64,000 bases of DNA from Bacteroidetes bacterium HGW-Bacteroidetes-10 (lineage in GTDB: Bacteria; Bacteroidota; Bacteroidia; Bacteroidales; UBA932). The stretch covers positions 1-64,000 of the forward strand of contig PHDT01000002.1 in NCBI GenBank assembly GCA_002842695.1, given 5' to 3'. Every line of letters starts with the position of its first letter. Positions within the stretch are counted from its first letter, which is position 1. Made by a program: the position numbers and the translations under genes. This document shows positions 33,688 through 43,241 of the stretch, one piece after another. Below the pieces are notes generated by a model. The model worked only from the letters and a program-made list of their open reading frames with translations, was not told where the DNA came from and did not search any database.

Positions 33688-34525
33688 AATGTCTGTTCAT
33701 TAAATAGATTACCCCTGCAGTATAAATTACAGAGGCAACAAAAATCAGGTAATAGAGATTTCCGGGTAATATTGATGAAAATGTGGCATCTGCAGCAATC
33801 CCCGGAAAGAAGGCTGTGATTACGAATGAAAAGCTGTTGTTGATAAAGTGGATGAAGATTACAGCCCAGATAGATCTGGTACGGTAGTAGATCCAGCCCA
33901 TCATGATTCCCATCAGAAAAGCAGGCACTGCCTGCCATGGATTCATGTGCATAATTGCAAACATTGCAGCAGACCACAGAATTGCTTTTGTTGGCGAATA
34001 GTGGGCAAGCAATCCTCTGAGAATTATCCCCCTGCAAAGAATCTCTTCAAGAAGAGGGGCGAAAATTGCAACGGAAATGAAGGCACTTACAGGGTACTCT
34101 TTCATCTGTTCAAAGAGTTGTTTCATAAAATCCGGAAGCCCCATCCATGATGAGAGAGGCTCGGTTGCAATATTGAAAGCAAAGACAAGAGGAAACAGCA
34201 GCGTAAAGCTCATAACTCCGCCCAGTTTACCGAATGACGGTTTGTTAAGCGGAGTCCTCTGCCTGTCAATATTCCCTGTTACATCTGCAATGTCTTTCTG
34301 GTTGGCAAGTTTGCTGTATATGTAAACTGCCGGAGGAATAAACAAAAACGGGTATATAAGAAGTTCCGGCCATCCGGAAACAGCTGGGAAAACAATTGTA
34401 ACAGCAGTGGTTGCAAGAACTGATACAACAGTACCCACAATTGCTGTGAGACCCAGTAATATCCAGCTCTGTCTGAGGTCCGGAAGGAAATAGTGCAGGT
34501 TTTTGAAAATCTGATGGATATTCAT
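33647..34525 (-). CDS. CPBP-family intramembrane metalloprotease
   Basis: This 292-aa membrane protein has about seven to eight hydrophobic segments and the Abi/CAAX (CPBP) protease motifs. Motif 1 is PLLEEILCRGIILRGLL with the Glu-Glu pair and Arg. Motif 2 is AIMHMNPWQAVPAFLMG with His. Motif 3 is VIFIHFINNSFSF with His and Asn. The family cleaves membrane or prenylated substrates, but the substrate here is unknown. It starts 11 bp after the nucleotidyltransferase stop and overlaps manA by about 40 bp, so the three are one operon. Confidence 0.92.
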   Translation of the reverse strand: MNIHQIFKNLHYFLPDLRQSWILLGLTAIVGTVVSVLATTAVTIVFPAVSGWPELLIYPFLFIPPAVYIYSKLANQKDIADVTGNIDRQRTPLNKPSFGKLGGVMSFTLLFPLVFAFNIATEPLSSWMGLPDFMKQLFEQMKEYPVSAFISVAIFAPLLEEILCRGIILRGLLAHYSPTKAILWSAAMFAIMHMNPWQAVPAFLMGIMMGWIYYRTRSIWAVIFIHFINNSFSFVITAFFPGIAADATFSSILPGNLYYLIFVASVIYTAGVIYLMNRHYDKPLSNKIQAYS

Positions 34526-34536
34526 AAACTTGCTAT

Positions 34537-35454
34537 TTAAAAAAGTGGAGAGGGATAGAGACCCTCTTGTGTAAGCTGAGCCAGATTCTCCACAACTCTC
34601 TCTCTGTCCTCTTTAAATGTAACTCCAAACCATTTGTCAGGTGTCTCAAGCACCTTGCAGGTTGCCTCCCCGGACGAAATCATCTTATTGACTACATATG
34701 GGATATAGAACTCACTTTTGAGATCACCCAGGTTCTTGTTCAAAAACTCGATGAATAGCTGGTCGCTTGATGTAAAGAGATCCGGTGTGAATCCCCACAT
34801 GTTCATAGACACGGGAGCAGTTTTATCAATTACAACTCTCTCTCCCTTTGAATTGTCACCCATTATCTGCTCTTTCCCCTCTTTCTTCTCCACCAGAACA
34901 TTGTGATGCTCTTCAACCCAGGTAAGCAAACCCTGTTCGTCAGATGAACAGATTCCCCGGGAAACCGAGCCGGACTCCGATAGGGTATTGTATGTCTGAA
35001 ATCCAACCATGCAATACTCTCCGCTTTTTCCGCTTACACCTCTGAGAAAATCTGCCAGTACTTCAAATGATTTCTGACCATAGTAATCATCGGCATTGAT
35101 AACTGCGAAGGGAGTATGTATTGCGTGAGCTGCCATCATTACGGCATGGCCTGTTCCCCATGGTTTGGTTCTTTCAGGATTGAGCCTGAAACCAACAGGA
35201 ATATTTTCGAGTTCCTGCTCAACAAAATTGAATTTTATTGCATTGCCGTAGCGGGAGCGGATACGCTCTTCAAACTCGGCATGGAAGTGTTTTCTTATTA
35301 CAAATACAACCTCGCCAAATCCCGCCCTGATTGCGTCGAATACGGAATAATCCATAATTGTTTCGCCATTGGGGCCAACTCCGTCCAGTTGTTTAAGTCC
35401 ACCATATCTGCTGCCCATCCCGGCGGCAAGTATTAAAAGTGTCGGTTTTATCAT
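34537..35454 (-). CDS. Sugar-phosphate nucleotidyltransferase
   Basis: This 305-aa protein has the nucleotidyltransferase signature near its N-terminus (LLILAAGMGSRYGGLKQLDG) and an acidic metal site (AVINADDYYG). It should couple a sugar 1-phosphate to an NTP. The exact sugar cannot be read from the sequence. It is the first gene of the operon with the CPBP protease and manA, and it is divergent from divIC. The Bacteroidota homologues I recall are annotated only as nucleotidyltransferases. Confidence 0.88.
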   Translation of the reverse strand: MIKPTLLILAAGMGSRYGGLKQLDGVGPNGETIMDYSVFDAIRAGFGEVVFVIRKHFHAEFEERIRSRYGNAIKFNFVEQELENIPVGFRLNPERTKPWGTGHAVMMAAHAIHTPFAVINADDYYGQKSFEVLADFLRGVSGKSGEYCMVGFQTYNTLSESGSVSRGICSSDEQGLLTWVEEHHNVLVEKKEGKEQIMGDNSKGERVVIDKTAPVSMNMWGFTPDLFTSSDQLFIEFLNKNLGDLKSEFYIPYVVNKMISSGEATCKVLETPDKWFGVTFKEDRERVVENLAQLTQEGLYPSPLF

Positions 35455-35504
35455 AAATGATTGGTTTGAATCTAATTTTCACAAAAATAGTAAATTATTA
35501 TTTT

Positions 35505-35512
35505 TATTTTTG
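35505..35512 (+). promoter_or_regulatory. Candidate -7 element for divIC
   Basis: TATTTTTG matches TAnnTTTG, about 30 bp upstream of the ATG at 35542. No clear -33 element is seen. Confidence 0.35.
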
Positions 35513-35541
35513 CAGTTCTAACTCATTTGGTATTCATCTTT

Positions 35542-35856
35542 ATGTGGAAAAAATTCACCGATTCTGCTTTCTGGAGAATTATCAAGAATAAATTTCTGAT
35601 AGTTACTCTTGCCTTTGTGGTTTGGATTACCTTTTTTGACAGTAATTCACTCATAAAGTGCTCACGCGTGGTATCCAGCATTAATAAGCAGGAGAAGGAG
35701 AAGAGATACTATAAAGACGAGATAAAGGCTACTGAAGAGAAACTTCTCGAGCTGAGTTCAAATAAGGACAGCCTTGAGAAATTTGCCAGAGAACAGTATA
35801 TTTTCCACAAGGACAGTGAAGATGTCTATATTGTGGTTAAGAAGAAAGCCGAATAA
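35542..35856 (+). CDS. FtsB/DivIC-family septum protein
   Basis: The start at 35542 (MWKKFTDSAFW) is preferred over the ORF-track start five codons upstream. The 104-aa product has a short cytoplasmic N-terminus, one membrane helix (FLIVTLAFVVWITFF) and a periplasmic coiled coil (INKQEKEKRYYKDEIKATEEKLLEL). A conserved-type end follows (LEKFAREQYIFHKDSEDVYIV). This is the FtsB/DivIC division protein layout, in which the protein binds FtsL and FtsQ at the septum. Its 3' end overlaps the HAD hydrolase gene by 20 bp in convergent orientation. Confidence 0.88.
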   Translation: MWKKFTDSAFWRIIKNKFLIVTLAFVVWITFFDSNSLIKCSRVVSSINKQEKEKRYYKDEIKATEEKLLELSSNKDSLEKFAREQYIFHKDSEDVYIVVKKKAE

Positions 35857-36535
35857 GGTCTCTCAGGTCTGAAGAGTCATAGGTTGGACCTCCGTCGCAC
35901 GGAATCTCTCTGTAGTTGTAGAAAAACTGGTCAATTCCAAAAATCATTGCTCCCTCAATATCGTTGGCAAAATCGTCGCCAACCATAAGTGCTTCGCTTT
36001 TAACTCCTCCAATGGCATTCAGTGCTCTTTTGAAAATTACAGGGCATGGCTTGTGAACTCCCTGCTCTTCTGAAATCAATACTGCATCAAAGTACTTGTC
36101 AATATCGGAATTCTTAAGCTTTCTGTGCTGAACCTCCCTGAATCCGTTTGTTATTACTGCCATTTTACAGCCCCTGCTGTGAAGCTCCTCGAGAACCTCT
36201 TTAGCATGAGGCATTAATATACGCTGATTTGGCATCTCTACAAGATACTCCTCACCAAAATCAGTTGCAAACTCCTGATTATCTATCCCATATTCAAGAA
36301 AGGTCATGTGAAAGCGGAGCCACCTCAAATCCTCCTTGGGAAGTTCTCCCTTCTCATATTTTGACCACAGGCTGTGGTTTATCTCTTCGTATTTTTTGAA
36401 AAAAACATGCTTATCCTCTATAGGGACATTATGCCTCTCAAGTAGTGTGAAGACATTGTTCTCTGCATTTGCATCAAAGTCCCAGAGTGTCCTGTCAAGA
36501 TCAAAAAGTATGTATTTATATTGCTTTCTTAGCAT
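35837..36535 (-). CDS. HAD-family hydrolase, YjjG-type nucleotidase
   Basis: The start at 36535 (MLRKQYKYILFDLDRTLWDFD) is chosen because its ATG overlaps the stop of the M64 peptidase gene (TAATG), a typical coupling, and because it places the catalytic motif normally. HAD motif I is DLDRT, motif II ITNGF, and the last motif MVGDDFANDI. The cap domain and 232-aa length fit the YjjG subfamily, which removes phosphate from non-canonical pyrimidine nucleotides. The substrate is inferred from family resemblance. Confidence 0.88.
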   Translation of the reverse strand: MLRKQYKYILFDLDRTLWDFDANAENNVFTLLERHNVPIEDKHVFFKKYEEINHSLWSKYEKGELPKEDLRWLRFHMTFLEYGIDNQEFATDFGEEYLVEMPNQRILMPHAKEVLEELHSRGCKMAVITNGFREVQHRKLKNSDIDKYFDAVLISEEQGVHKPCPVIFKRALNAIGGVKSEALMVGDDFANDIEGAMIFGIDQFFYNYREIPCDGGPTYDSSDLRDLIRLSS

Positions 36536-37815
36536 TATTTCGTGTAATAATCGATCATTTCGCCTATTGCTTTGGTGCATACCTCACAAAAACCCGGAGC
36601 AGTGTTGCTCTTCATTCTGCAATCAAGAGCAGGCCTGTAAATACCTTTAGTCATGTAGCCGCCTCCCTCAAAAACACCGGTGATACCTTTGTACATCTCA
36701 TCATTTGGAGTAGGCTGAGGAGTATTTGAATCTATCAGCTTTTTCCATTTTCTGTCAAAGTCCACAAGGGTTGTAAGGTTAGGTTCCCACGGCTCTGTTT
36801 TTAGATTGTAAAAATCTTCATATGCAACCTCCGAGGCGTAGTATTCATCTCCAAGTCCGGCAAAACTGTGGCCGAATTCATGCACGAAAACCTGTGATGC
36901 AGTTGAGTGGTCTGCCATGCTCAGCCCGTAGTAATTATATATACCTCCGCCACCGTATTTGTTTGTGTTAACAATAACATACATTGCGTCGCATGGTGAT
37001 TCCGAGGCCAGTGAAGAGACCTTTTTGTGGTCTGGTGCAGTAAGATATCTGTCAAGTCTGAAAGTGTAAAAATTGGACGCGGCCACAGTGTTCTTCCAGA
37101 TTCCCTGATGCGGTATGTCCGGGCCCGACTCTTGTGAAACCGACTCCAGTGCCCAGATGTTAAAATCACTTTTTCTTGATTTGTATGGCTCTGTTTCAAA
37201 CAGATATGAAACAAATCTTGTTGCATCCTTACGGAATTTATCCATCTCTTCTGCTGTGTAGCCCTCTGCAATAAACAAAAGGTCTACCTTTTTTGAAGGA
37301 TCACCGGAATAGTGGAGTGTATCTGTTTTAAAATGATTCTCTCTCTCTCGGTTTATAAGTTTGTCCTGAGGATCTATTTCAAAGGATGCAATCTGTATGA
37401 ATTTTCCGTCCTTCTTAACCCTTTCGGAGATTTTCACCATTACAACAGATTTTGGAAAGGGAATTCTGCATGAACCGGAAAAGGCCCTTGGAGTTTTTGC
37501 CGCCTCTGCGGTTGTTCTCCACTCCTGAAAAAGGTTGTTGAAACCAGATGAATATATGAGCTTGCCACTTTTTTCTACCACATCCAGCTTGTATTCCCCG
37601 TAATCGAAGGGTGCGACAAGGCTGATTTTGCTTCCGCTCCACCTGGGCTCCATTTTGAGTCCGTCGAGGAAAATATGCTGACTTTTGGAATCCCCTGCAA
37701 ACATCAGGTCAATCCTTAGCCTTTCGGGTGTAAAGTGGTCTTCATACTTAATATCCTGAGCATTCAGAGTATTTACTGCAAAAAGCAAAGCAAGCAGAAA
37801 AAGAGACTTTTTCAT
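36535..37815 (-). CDS. M64 (IgA-peptidase-like) metalloprotease, exported
   Basis: This 426-aa protein starts with a signal peptide (MKKSLFLLALLFAVNTLNAQ). An N-terminal beta domain precedes the catalytic domain. The zinc-binding motif is FVHEFGHSFAGLGDEYY (HExxH with a downstream Asp/Glu). DLLFIAEGYTAEEMDKF is also conserved in the M64 family. Clostridium ramosum IgA protease gave the family its name, but most Bacteroidales members have unknown targets. The gene lies 24 bp after purB and is coupled to the HAD gene. Confidence 0.92.
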   Translation of the reverse strand: MKKSLFLLALLFAVNTLNAQDIKYEDHFTPERLRIDLMFAGDSKSQHIFLDGLKMEPRWSGSKISLVAPFDYGEYKLDVVEKSGKLIYSSGFNNLFQEWRTTAEAAKTPRAFSGSCRIPFPKSVVMVKISERVKKDGKFIQIASFEIDPQDKLINRERENHFKTDTLHYSGDPSKKVDLLFIAEGYTAEEMDKFRKDATRFVSYLFETEPYKSRKSDFNIWALESVSQESGPDIPHQGIWKNTVAASNFYTFRLDRYLTAPDHKKVSSLASESPCDAMYVIVNTNKYGGGGIYNYYGLSMADHSTASQVFVHEFGHSFAGLGDEYYASEVAYEDFYNLKTEPWEPNLTTLVDFDRKWKKLIDSNTPQPTPNDEMYKGITGVFEGGGYMTKGIYRPALDCRMKSNTAPGFCEVCTKAIGEMIDYYTK

Positions 37816-37839
37816 TGTATGTAAATGTTGAAATGGTTC

Positions 37840-39183
37840 TTAAATTCCTGTGTAGGTAAATGGAGTGATTTTGCGGAGCTCCTCCTTAATGGCATCTGAA
37901 ACATTCAGCCCGTCAATAAATTCAGCAATAGAACTGCTGTCAATTGGTCTGTTTGTTCTTGTCAGAGCCTTGAGTGCTTCGTATGGTTTTGGAAACCCTT
38001 CCCTGCGAAGTACAGTCTGGATACCCTCAGCAACAACAGCCCAGTTTGCCTCGAGATCTCTCTCAATTGCACTTTTGTTCAGGATGAGCTTGCCAAGTCC
38101 CTTCTCAATGGAGTTCAGGGATATGATTGTATGGGCTACGGGAACTCCTGCATTCCTGAGTACCGTTGAGTCAGTCAGGTCTCTCTGAAGTCTTGAAACA
38201 GGCAGTTTTGCAGCAAGATGTTCGTACAGTGCATTAGCAATACCAAGATTCCCCTCGGCATTTTCGAAATCTATCGGATTGACTTTGTGAGGCATTGCGC
38301 TTGACCCAATTTCTCCCTCTTTGATTTTCTGACGGAAGTACTCCATTGATATATATGTCCAGACATCACGGCAAAGATCAATCAGAATTGTGTTGATTCT
38401 TTTGAGGTTGTCGAACAGGGCTGCAAGATAATCGTAGTGCTCAATCTGGGTTGTTGGCCAGCTGCGCTTCAGCCCAAGTGTACCCTCCACAAATGAAACT
38501 GCAAACTTATTCCAGTTAATATTGGGATAGGCAACATAATGTGCATTGAAGTTCCCGGTTGCTCCGCCAAACTTAGCTGCAAACGGAACCTGCTCAAGCA
38601 TAGAAAGCTGCTCTCTTATTCTGGCAACAAAAACTTCAATCTCTTTACCTACTCTTGTGGGAGAGGCAGGCTGACCATGGGTCTTTGCGAGCATTGGAAT
38701 ATCTGCCCACTCTTTTGACATTGATGTAAGTATGTTGAGAACTCTTCCAAGTCTTGGAATATACTGATCTCTCACTGCCTCAAGAAGAGAAAGGGGAACA
38801 GAAGTATTATTGATGTCCTGAGATGTTAGTCCAAAGTGTACAAACTCGCTGTAGCCGCTCAGACCTGCAGCCTCCATCTTCTCCTTGATGAAATATTCAA
38901 CTGCTTTTACATCGTGATTTGTTGTTTTCTCAATCGCTTTTATACGAAGTGCCTCCTCCATCGAAAACGATGTGCAGATATTTCTAAGTTGCTCTTTATC
39001 TTTTCCTGTTACACCGGCAAGCTGGGGAAGAGGGATTTCGCAAAGGGCTATGAAATACTCAATCTCTACATAGATTCTGTATTTAATGAGTGCAAACTCG
39101 GAAAAATAGTCCGAAAGTTCACCAACCTGAGATGAGTATCTTCCATCGATTGGAGAGATTGATTTAAGGGCAAAATTCTGCAT
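37840..39183 (-). CDS. purB: Adenylosuccinate lyase
   Basis: The start at 39183 (MQNFALKSISPIDGRYSSQV) is preferred over the longer ORF because it fits the family N-terminus. The 447-aa enzyme acts twice in purine synthesis, making AICAR and AMP. The fumarase-family signature SSAMPHKVNPIDFENAEGN and the His-containing TKTHGQPASP-type segment (AKTHGQPASPTRVGKE) are present. The sequence resembles the E. coli-type PurB clade. It lies between folP and the M64 peptidase gene on the same strand. Confidence 0.97.
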   Translation of the reverse strand: MQNFALKSISPIDGRYSSQVGELSDYFSEFALIKYRIYVEIEYFIALCEIPLPQLAGVTGKDKEQLRNICTSFSMEEALRIKAIEKTTNHDVKAVEYFIKEKMEAAGLSGYSEFVHFGLTSQDINNTSVPLSLLEAVRDQYIPRLGRVLNILTSMSKEWADIPMLAKTHGQPASPTRVGKEIEVFVARIREQLSMLEQVPFAAKFGGATGNFNAHYVAYPNINWNKFAVSFVEGTLGLKRSWPTTQIEHYDYLAALFDNLKRINTILIDLCRDVWTYISMEYFRQKIKEGEIGSSAMPHKVNPIDFENAEGNLGIANALYEHLAAKLPVSRLQRDLTDSTVLRNAGVPVAHTIISLNSIEKGLGKLILNKSAIERDLEANWAVVAEGIQTVLRREGFPKPYEALKALTRTNRPIDSSSIAEFIDGLNVSDAIKEELRKITPFTYTGI

Positions 39184-39224
39184 ATGTTCACTGGATTTAG
39201 GCACCAAATTTAGTAATAATTTTT

Positions 39225-40061
39225 CTAACTGCTTTTTTGAATCTGGTTGTAGATCTTTATAATGTCCGCAGCCTCCTTCACATCGTGTACCCTGAGTATT
39301 GATGCCCCTTTGGTGAGTGCTATGTAATTTACTGCGCTGGTGGCATGAAGAACATCATCCGGATCTTTGCCAAGAAGTCTGTAAATCATACTTTTTCTTG
39401 AAACGCCTGCCAGCAGGGGATAGAACCCTTTGCCATCCCTTCGTTCAATCTTAAGGGAGTCAAGATTGTTCAGGAGAGTGTAGTTCTGATCCATATTCTT
39501 GGCAAAACCAAACCCCGGGTCAATGATTATGTTGCTTATTCCAATCTCTTCTGCTCTTTGAATGAAATCAAGAAAGTACTCTTTAACCTCCATTGTTACA
39601 TCATCATACTGGCAAAGAGACTGCATTGTTTCGGGTGTCCCTCTTTTGTGCATAGCAATGTATGTCAGTTCAAGCTTTGCAGCCATTGCAAGCATCCCGG
39701 GATCATCTTCACCGGCAGATATGTCATTAATTATAAAGTCCCCAACAAAATCAAATGCTCTTTCAACAATTGAAGACCTGAATGTGTCAATTGATATTTC
39801 GCTGGCAGGATAATCTCTGAGTACCCTTTTTAGAGCCGGTTTGAGCCGCTCCCACTCCTCTTCCTCAGATACGGAAACAGATCCCGGACGGGTTGAGCAT
39901 GCTCCCAGATCTATTATATCAGCCCCGTCTGCAAGCATTTTTTCATACCTTTCGCAGAACTGTGCATCAGATGTTACCCTGCTCTTTTCGTAGAAAGAAT
40001 CGGGGTTTAAATTTATAATCCCCATGACCAGGGGCCTGTCAATTTTGTCTATGGTTATCAT
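39225..40061 (-). CDS. folP: Dihydropteroate synthase
   Basis: This 278-aa folate enzyme joins the pterin diphosphate to p-aminobenzoate. Characteristic segments are MGIINLNPDSFYEKSRV, ADIIDLGACSTRPGS, ISIDTFRSSIVERAF, DPGFGFAKN and LLAGVSRKSMI. The length is typical. It starts the minus-strand set folP-purB-M64-HAD, which is divergent from tmk across 54 bp. Confidence 0.97.
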   Translation of the reverse strand: MITIDKIDRPLVMGIINLNPDSFYEKSRVTSDAQFCERYEKMLADGADIIDLGACSTRPGSVSVSEEEEWERLKPALKRVLRDYPASEISIDTFRSSIVERAFDFVGDFIINDISAGEDDPGMLAMAAKLELTYIAMHKRGTPETMQSLCQYDDVTMEVKEYFLDFIQRAEEIGISNIIIDPGFGFAKNMDQNYTLLNNLDSLKIERRDGKGFYPLLAGVSRKSMIYRLLGKDPDDVLHATSAVNYIALTKGASILRVHDVKEAADIIKIYNQIQKSS

Positions 40062-40115
40062 TTTTGGCGGGATTTTGTCTAACTTTGTTTTCTGTCACAA
40101 ATATAGCTTATAATT

Positions 40116-40787
40116 ATGTTAATAGTGTTGGAAGGCTTGGATGGAGCCGGCAAGTCAACTCAGATTGCTCATTTGCAGAAGTATTTCGAGGATAGGGGAG
40201 TGGAGGTTAGATTTCTTCATTTTCCCCGTTATAATTCTCCTGTTTACGGCGATCTTATTGCCCGGTTTCTCAGAGGCGACCTGGGGGGTATTGATCAGGT
40301 TCATCCTCTTCTCATAGCTTTGTTATTTGCAGGTGACAGAGGTGATGCCGCAGCTCAGATACGCCAGTGGCTGGAAGCGGGATATTGTGTGATTCTTGAC
40401 CGCTATCTGTACTCCAACATTGCATTTCAGTGCGCGAAAGTAAAAGACCCTGCAGAGGCCGAAAGTCTCCGTAACTGGATCTTTGAAACCGAATACACGC
40501 ACTTTGCGATTCCCAGACCGGATCTCAATCTCTTCCTTGATGTTCCGCTTTCATTTGTTGATAAGAAACTCAGGGAGGGACGCAATGGCGACGACAGAGA
40601 CTATTTAAAAGGTAAAAACGATATTCACGAAGAGAGCATCCATTTTCAGGAGAGAGTAAGAGAGCGTTATCTTGCCGAATGCGGCAGGGATAAAGAATTT
40701 ATCCGCATTGATTGCTCTTCACCTGAGGGGGATATGTTGCCTCCGGATGAAATTTTCGCCAGAATACAAACAAATATCAAGTTATGA
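40116..40787 (+). CDS. tmk: Thymidylate kinase
   Basis: This 223-aa enzyme phosphorylates dTMP to dTDP. It has the P-loop VLEGLDGAGKSTQI, the dTMP-binding DRYLYSNIAFQ segment, and a lid region with basic residues. FPRYNSPVYGDLIARFLRG is also a family pattern. It overlaps the downstream DoxX-MurB fusion gene by 4 bp, so the two are coupled. Confidence 0.96.
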   Translation: MLIVLEGLDGAGKSTQIAHLQKYFEDRGVEVRFLHFPRYNSPVYGDLIARFLRGDLGGIDQVHPLLIALLFAGDRGDAAAQIRQWLEAGYCVILDRYLYSNIAFQCAKVKDPAEAESLRNWIFETEYTHFAIPRPDLNLFLDVPLSFVDKKLREGRNGDDRDYLKGKNDIHEESIHFQERVRERYLAECGRDKEFIRIDCSSPEGDMLPPDEIFARIQTNIKL

Positions 40788-43126
40788 GTTTTCTCAGGGC
40801 AATTGCAAGAACTATAGCAGGACTCACATTTCTTTTTTCTGGATTTGTGAAGCTTGTCGATCCGGTAGGGGTTGGCCTCATTGTAGGGGAGTATTTCAAG
40901 ATTGCCGGAATTGAAGATATGCACAGGCTTGCCCTTTTTGCAGGATCTTTCATGGCCGGAGCAGAGATGCTGGTTGGTATTGCAATTCTCGTTGGCCTTA
41001 GGATGCGGTTTGCAATCAAGGTTTTGCTTGCTTTTGTCTCATTTTTCACCATCCTGACTCTAATGCTCGCCCTTTTTAATCCAATTCAGGATTGCGGCTG
41101 CTTTGGAGAGGTAATAAAACTTACAAACTGGGAGACATTCTATAAAAACATTCTCCTTCTTGTAATTGCACTCTTCCTTTTTTTCCAGAGAAGACGATTC
41201 GTACCAATTGCTCCGCGTATGTGGGAGATTGGGTTCCTTGGAGTATATGCAGCCCTGGTGGCATTTATAGGGATTTATTCCATAAGGCATCTTCCATTGG
41301 TAGACTTTACAGCTTTTCATACAGGTACAGATATTCCGGAGGAGCTGGCCAGAATCGGGAATCCTTCAGGTCCCGCTTTCGTAACTGAGCTTACCTATGA
41401 AAAGAGCGGGAAGAGAGAGGTTTTCACTCTGGAAAATTTACCCGACTCTACATGGACATTTGTTGACTCAAAAAGTGTTCCGGCAGGTAAGTTTCTGGTT
41501 AATACGTTTACAGACTTCGCGGTATCAGATAAGGATGGCAACTATGTCACAGACTCAATACTTTCTGCAGATAAGCTCTTCATAACAACAATTCCTTACC
41601 TGTACAGATTTAACGAGACACATTACAAAATGGTTTCCGGAATCCACGATTCAGTTGTGGCGACTGGAGCAGGCCATATTGTTTTATGCGGCTCTTCTCC
41701 TGCTCTTGTGGATAGTCTTATGAACAGATACGGACTTGATTGTGAGGTCTATTTTACTGACTTCAAGACATTAATAACAATGAACCGCTCAAACGGAGGC
41801 ACAATGTTAATGAACAAGGGAGTTGTTACTGCAAAATGGTCAAGAAGCGATTTCGAAAAGATAATTGCCTCTCAGGGAGGTGACGGAGTTGAAAAAATGC
41901 TGAAAGAGGATTCAGAGCTGCTTGCCGCAGAAAGACGCATTCGTGAACATCTTCTGGCAGAAATAACAGCTTTTGCAATTCTTGTTCTTATTGCTCTTAT
42001 GAGGTATGTGTGCAAATTTGCATATACTCACAGGATAATACCTGAAAAATCACTGGAAGAGGAGCAGACACTTATAGGAAGGGATATTATTAAAGAGAAT
42101 CTGAAAGATATGAGATGTAAGGTTGAGTGGAAAAAGGATATGAAGAGACTGAATACTCTGGGGCTGAAAATTTTCTGTGACTGGTATGCCAGTCCGGCTA
42201 ACGAGGAGGAACTTAAGGAGCTGTTGCTGTCCGGCGATTTCGCTCCAATGAGAAAACTTATTACAGGATCTGGCTCTAATCTGCTTTTTAACGGAGATTT
42301 TCAGGGGCTAATTATTCATCCCGATATGAAGGATATCAGAATATCAGGTGAGGATAAAAAGTATGTATACCTGAGAGTGGGAGCGGGCGTTGACTGGGAT
42401 TCTCTTGTAGAGTATGCAACTGACAGAGGATGGGGCGGGCTTGAAAACCTGTCACTTATACCTGGTTGTGTTGGTGCCTCTCCGGTTCAGAACATAGGAG
42501 CTTACGGAGCAGAAGCAAAAGATACCATAGAGAGCGTTGAATTTCTGGAGCTCGAAGGTGGTGAAAAAAGGATACTTCAGGCATCTGAATGTGATTTCGG
42601 ATATCGTGATTCGATATTTAAAAGAGAGCTTAAAGGGAAAGTTGTCATTACATATGTAACTTTTCGCCTTACCAAAATACCTGTTGTAAATATTGATTAC
42701 GCAGATGTTACGGCAGCTCTCTCTGCGCTCCCTTCTCCCTCTGTTGGAGATGTTAGAAAAGCGGTAATTGATATAAGGAAATCCAAGCTTCCGGATCCGG
42801 AAGTTGTAGGTAACGCCGGGAGCTTCTTTAAAAATCCGGTGGTTCCTCTGGAGCTGGCAAAGTCAATACAGGCGGAAAATCCTTCAATGAAAATTTACCC
42901 TGTTGACGACATTTCCTGCAAGGTCCCGGCTGCATGGCTCATCGAGCAGTGTGGCTTCAAGGGCACCCGAAAGGGAAATGTTGGCGTACATGACAAACAG
43001 GCACTGGTTCTGCTGGCCTATGACGGAGCAAAAGGCAGCGAACTTATTACCCTTTCGGACGAAATCCGCAGTGCTGTCAAAGAAAAATTCGGCATCGACA
43101 TCGAGCCGGAGGTAAATATTTTATAG
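40784..43126 (+). CDS. murB: DoxX-like (BT_3928-type) protein fused to MurB
   Basis: This 780-aa ORF joins two proteins that are usually separate. Residues 1 to about 170 form a DoxX/MauE-like membrane domain (four to five helices, with a DCGCFGEVIKL segment). A non-membrane region follows, and then a further helix near 390-405 (ITAFAILVLIALMRYVC). From about 440 the sequence is a complete type I UDP-N-acetylenolpyruvylglucosamine reductase: LITGSGSNLLF for FAD, SLIPGCVGASPVQNIGAYGA, and GSFFKNPVV with the catalytic Ser. No stop separates the halves. Internal ATGs (MRCKVEW, MKRLNTLG) could also start a free MurB. Membrane tethering of MurB would be a consequence of the fusion. Confidence 0.85.
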   Translation: MSFLRAIARTIAGLTFLFSGFVKLVDPVGVGLIVGEYFKIAGIEDMHRLALFAGSFMAGAEMLVGIAILVGLRMRFAIKVLLAFVSFFTILTLMLALFNPIQDCGCFGEVIKLTNWETFYKNILLLVIALFLFFQRRRFVPIAPRMWEIGFLGVYAALVAFIGIYSIRHLPLVDFTAFHTGTDIPEELARIGNPSGPAFVTELTYEKSGKREVFTLENLPDSTWTFVDSKSVPAGKFLVNTFTDFAVSDKDGNYVTDSILSADKLFITTIPYLYRFNETHYKMVSGIHDSVVATGAGHIVLCGSSPALVDSLMNRYGLDCEVYFTDFKTLITMNRSNGGTMLMNKGVVTAKWSRSDFEKIIASQGGDGVEKMLKEDSELLAAERRIREHLLAEITAFAILVLIALMRYVCKFAYTHRIIPEKSLEEEQTLIGRDIIKENLKDMRCKVEWKKDMKRLNTLGLKIFCDWYASPANEEELKELLLSGDFAPMRKLITGSGSNLLFNGDFQGLIIHPDMKDIRISGEDKKYVYLRVGAGVDWDSLVEYATDRGWGGLENLSLIPGCVGASPVQNIGAYGAEAKDTIESVEFLELEGGEKRILQASECDFGYRDSIFKRELKGKVVITYVTFRLTKIPVVNIDYADVTAALSALPSPSVGDVRKAVIDIRKSKLPDPEVVGNAGSFFKNPVVPLELAKSIQAENPSMKIYPVDDISCKVPAAWLIEQCGFKGTRKGNVGVHDKQALVLLAYDGAKGSELITLSDEIRSAVKEKFGIDIEPEVNIL

Positions 43127-43190
43127 TGAAAATGTGATTAGTTTAACTGCGTTGTTTTCTGAAATAGTTCACATGAAGTACTATATAAAT

Positions 43191-43222
43191 AAAGAAGGCT
43201 GCCTGTTCAGGCAGCCTTCTTT
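43191..43222. terminator. Bidirectional terminator between murB fusion and infB
   Basis: AAAGAAGGCTGCCTG and CAGGCAGCCTTCTTT are perfect reverse complements around a TT centre, with A and T runs at the two ends. It sits between two convergent genes. Confidence 0.9.
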
Positions 43223-43241
43223 TAAAAATGAATTACAGTAA

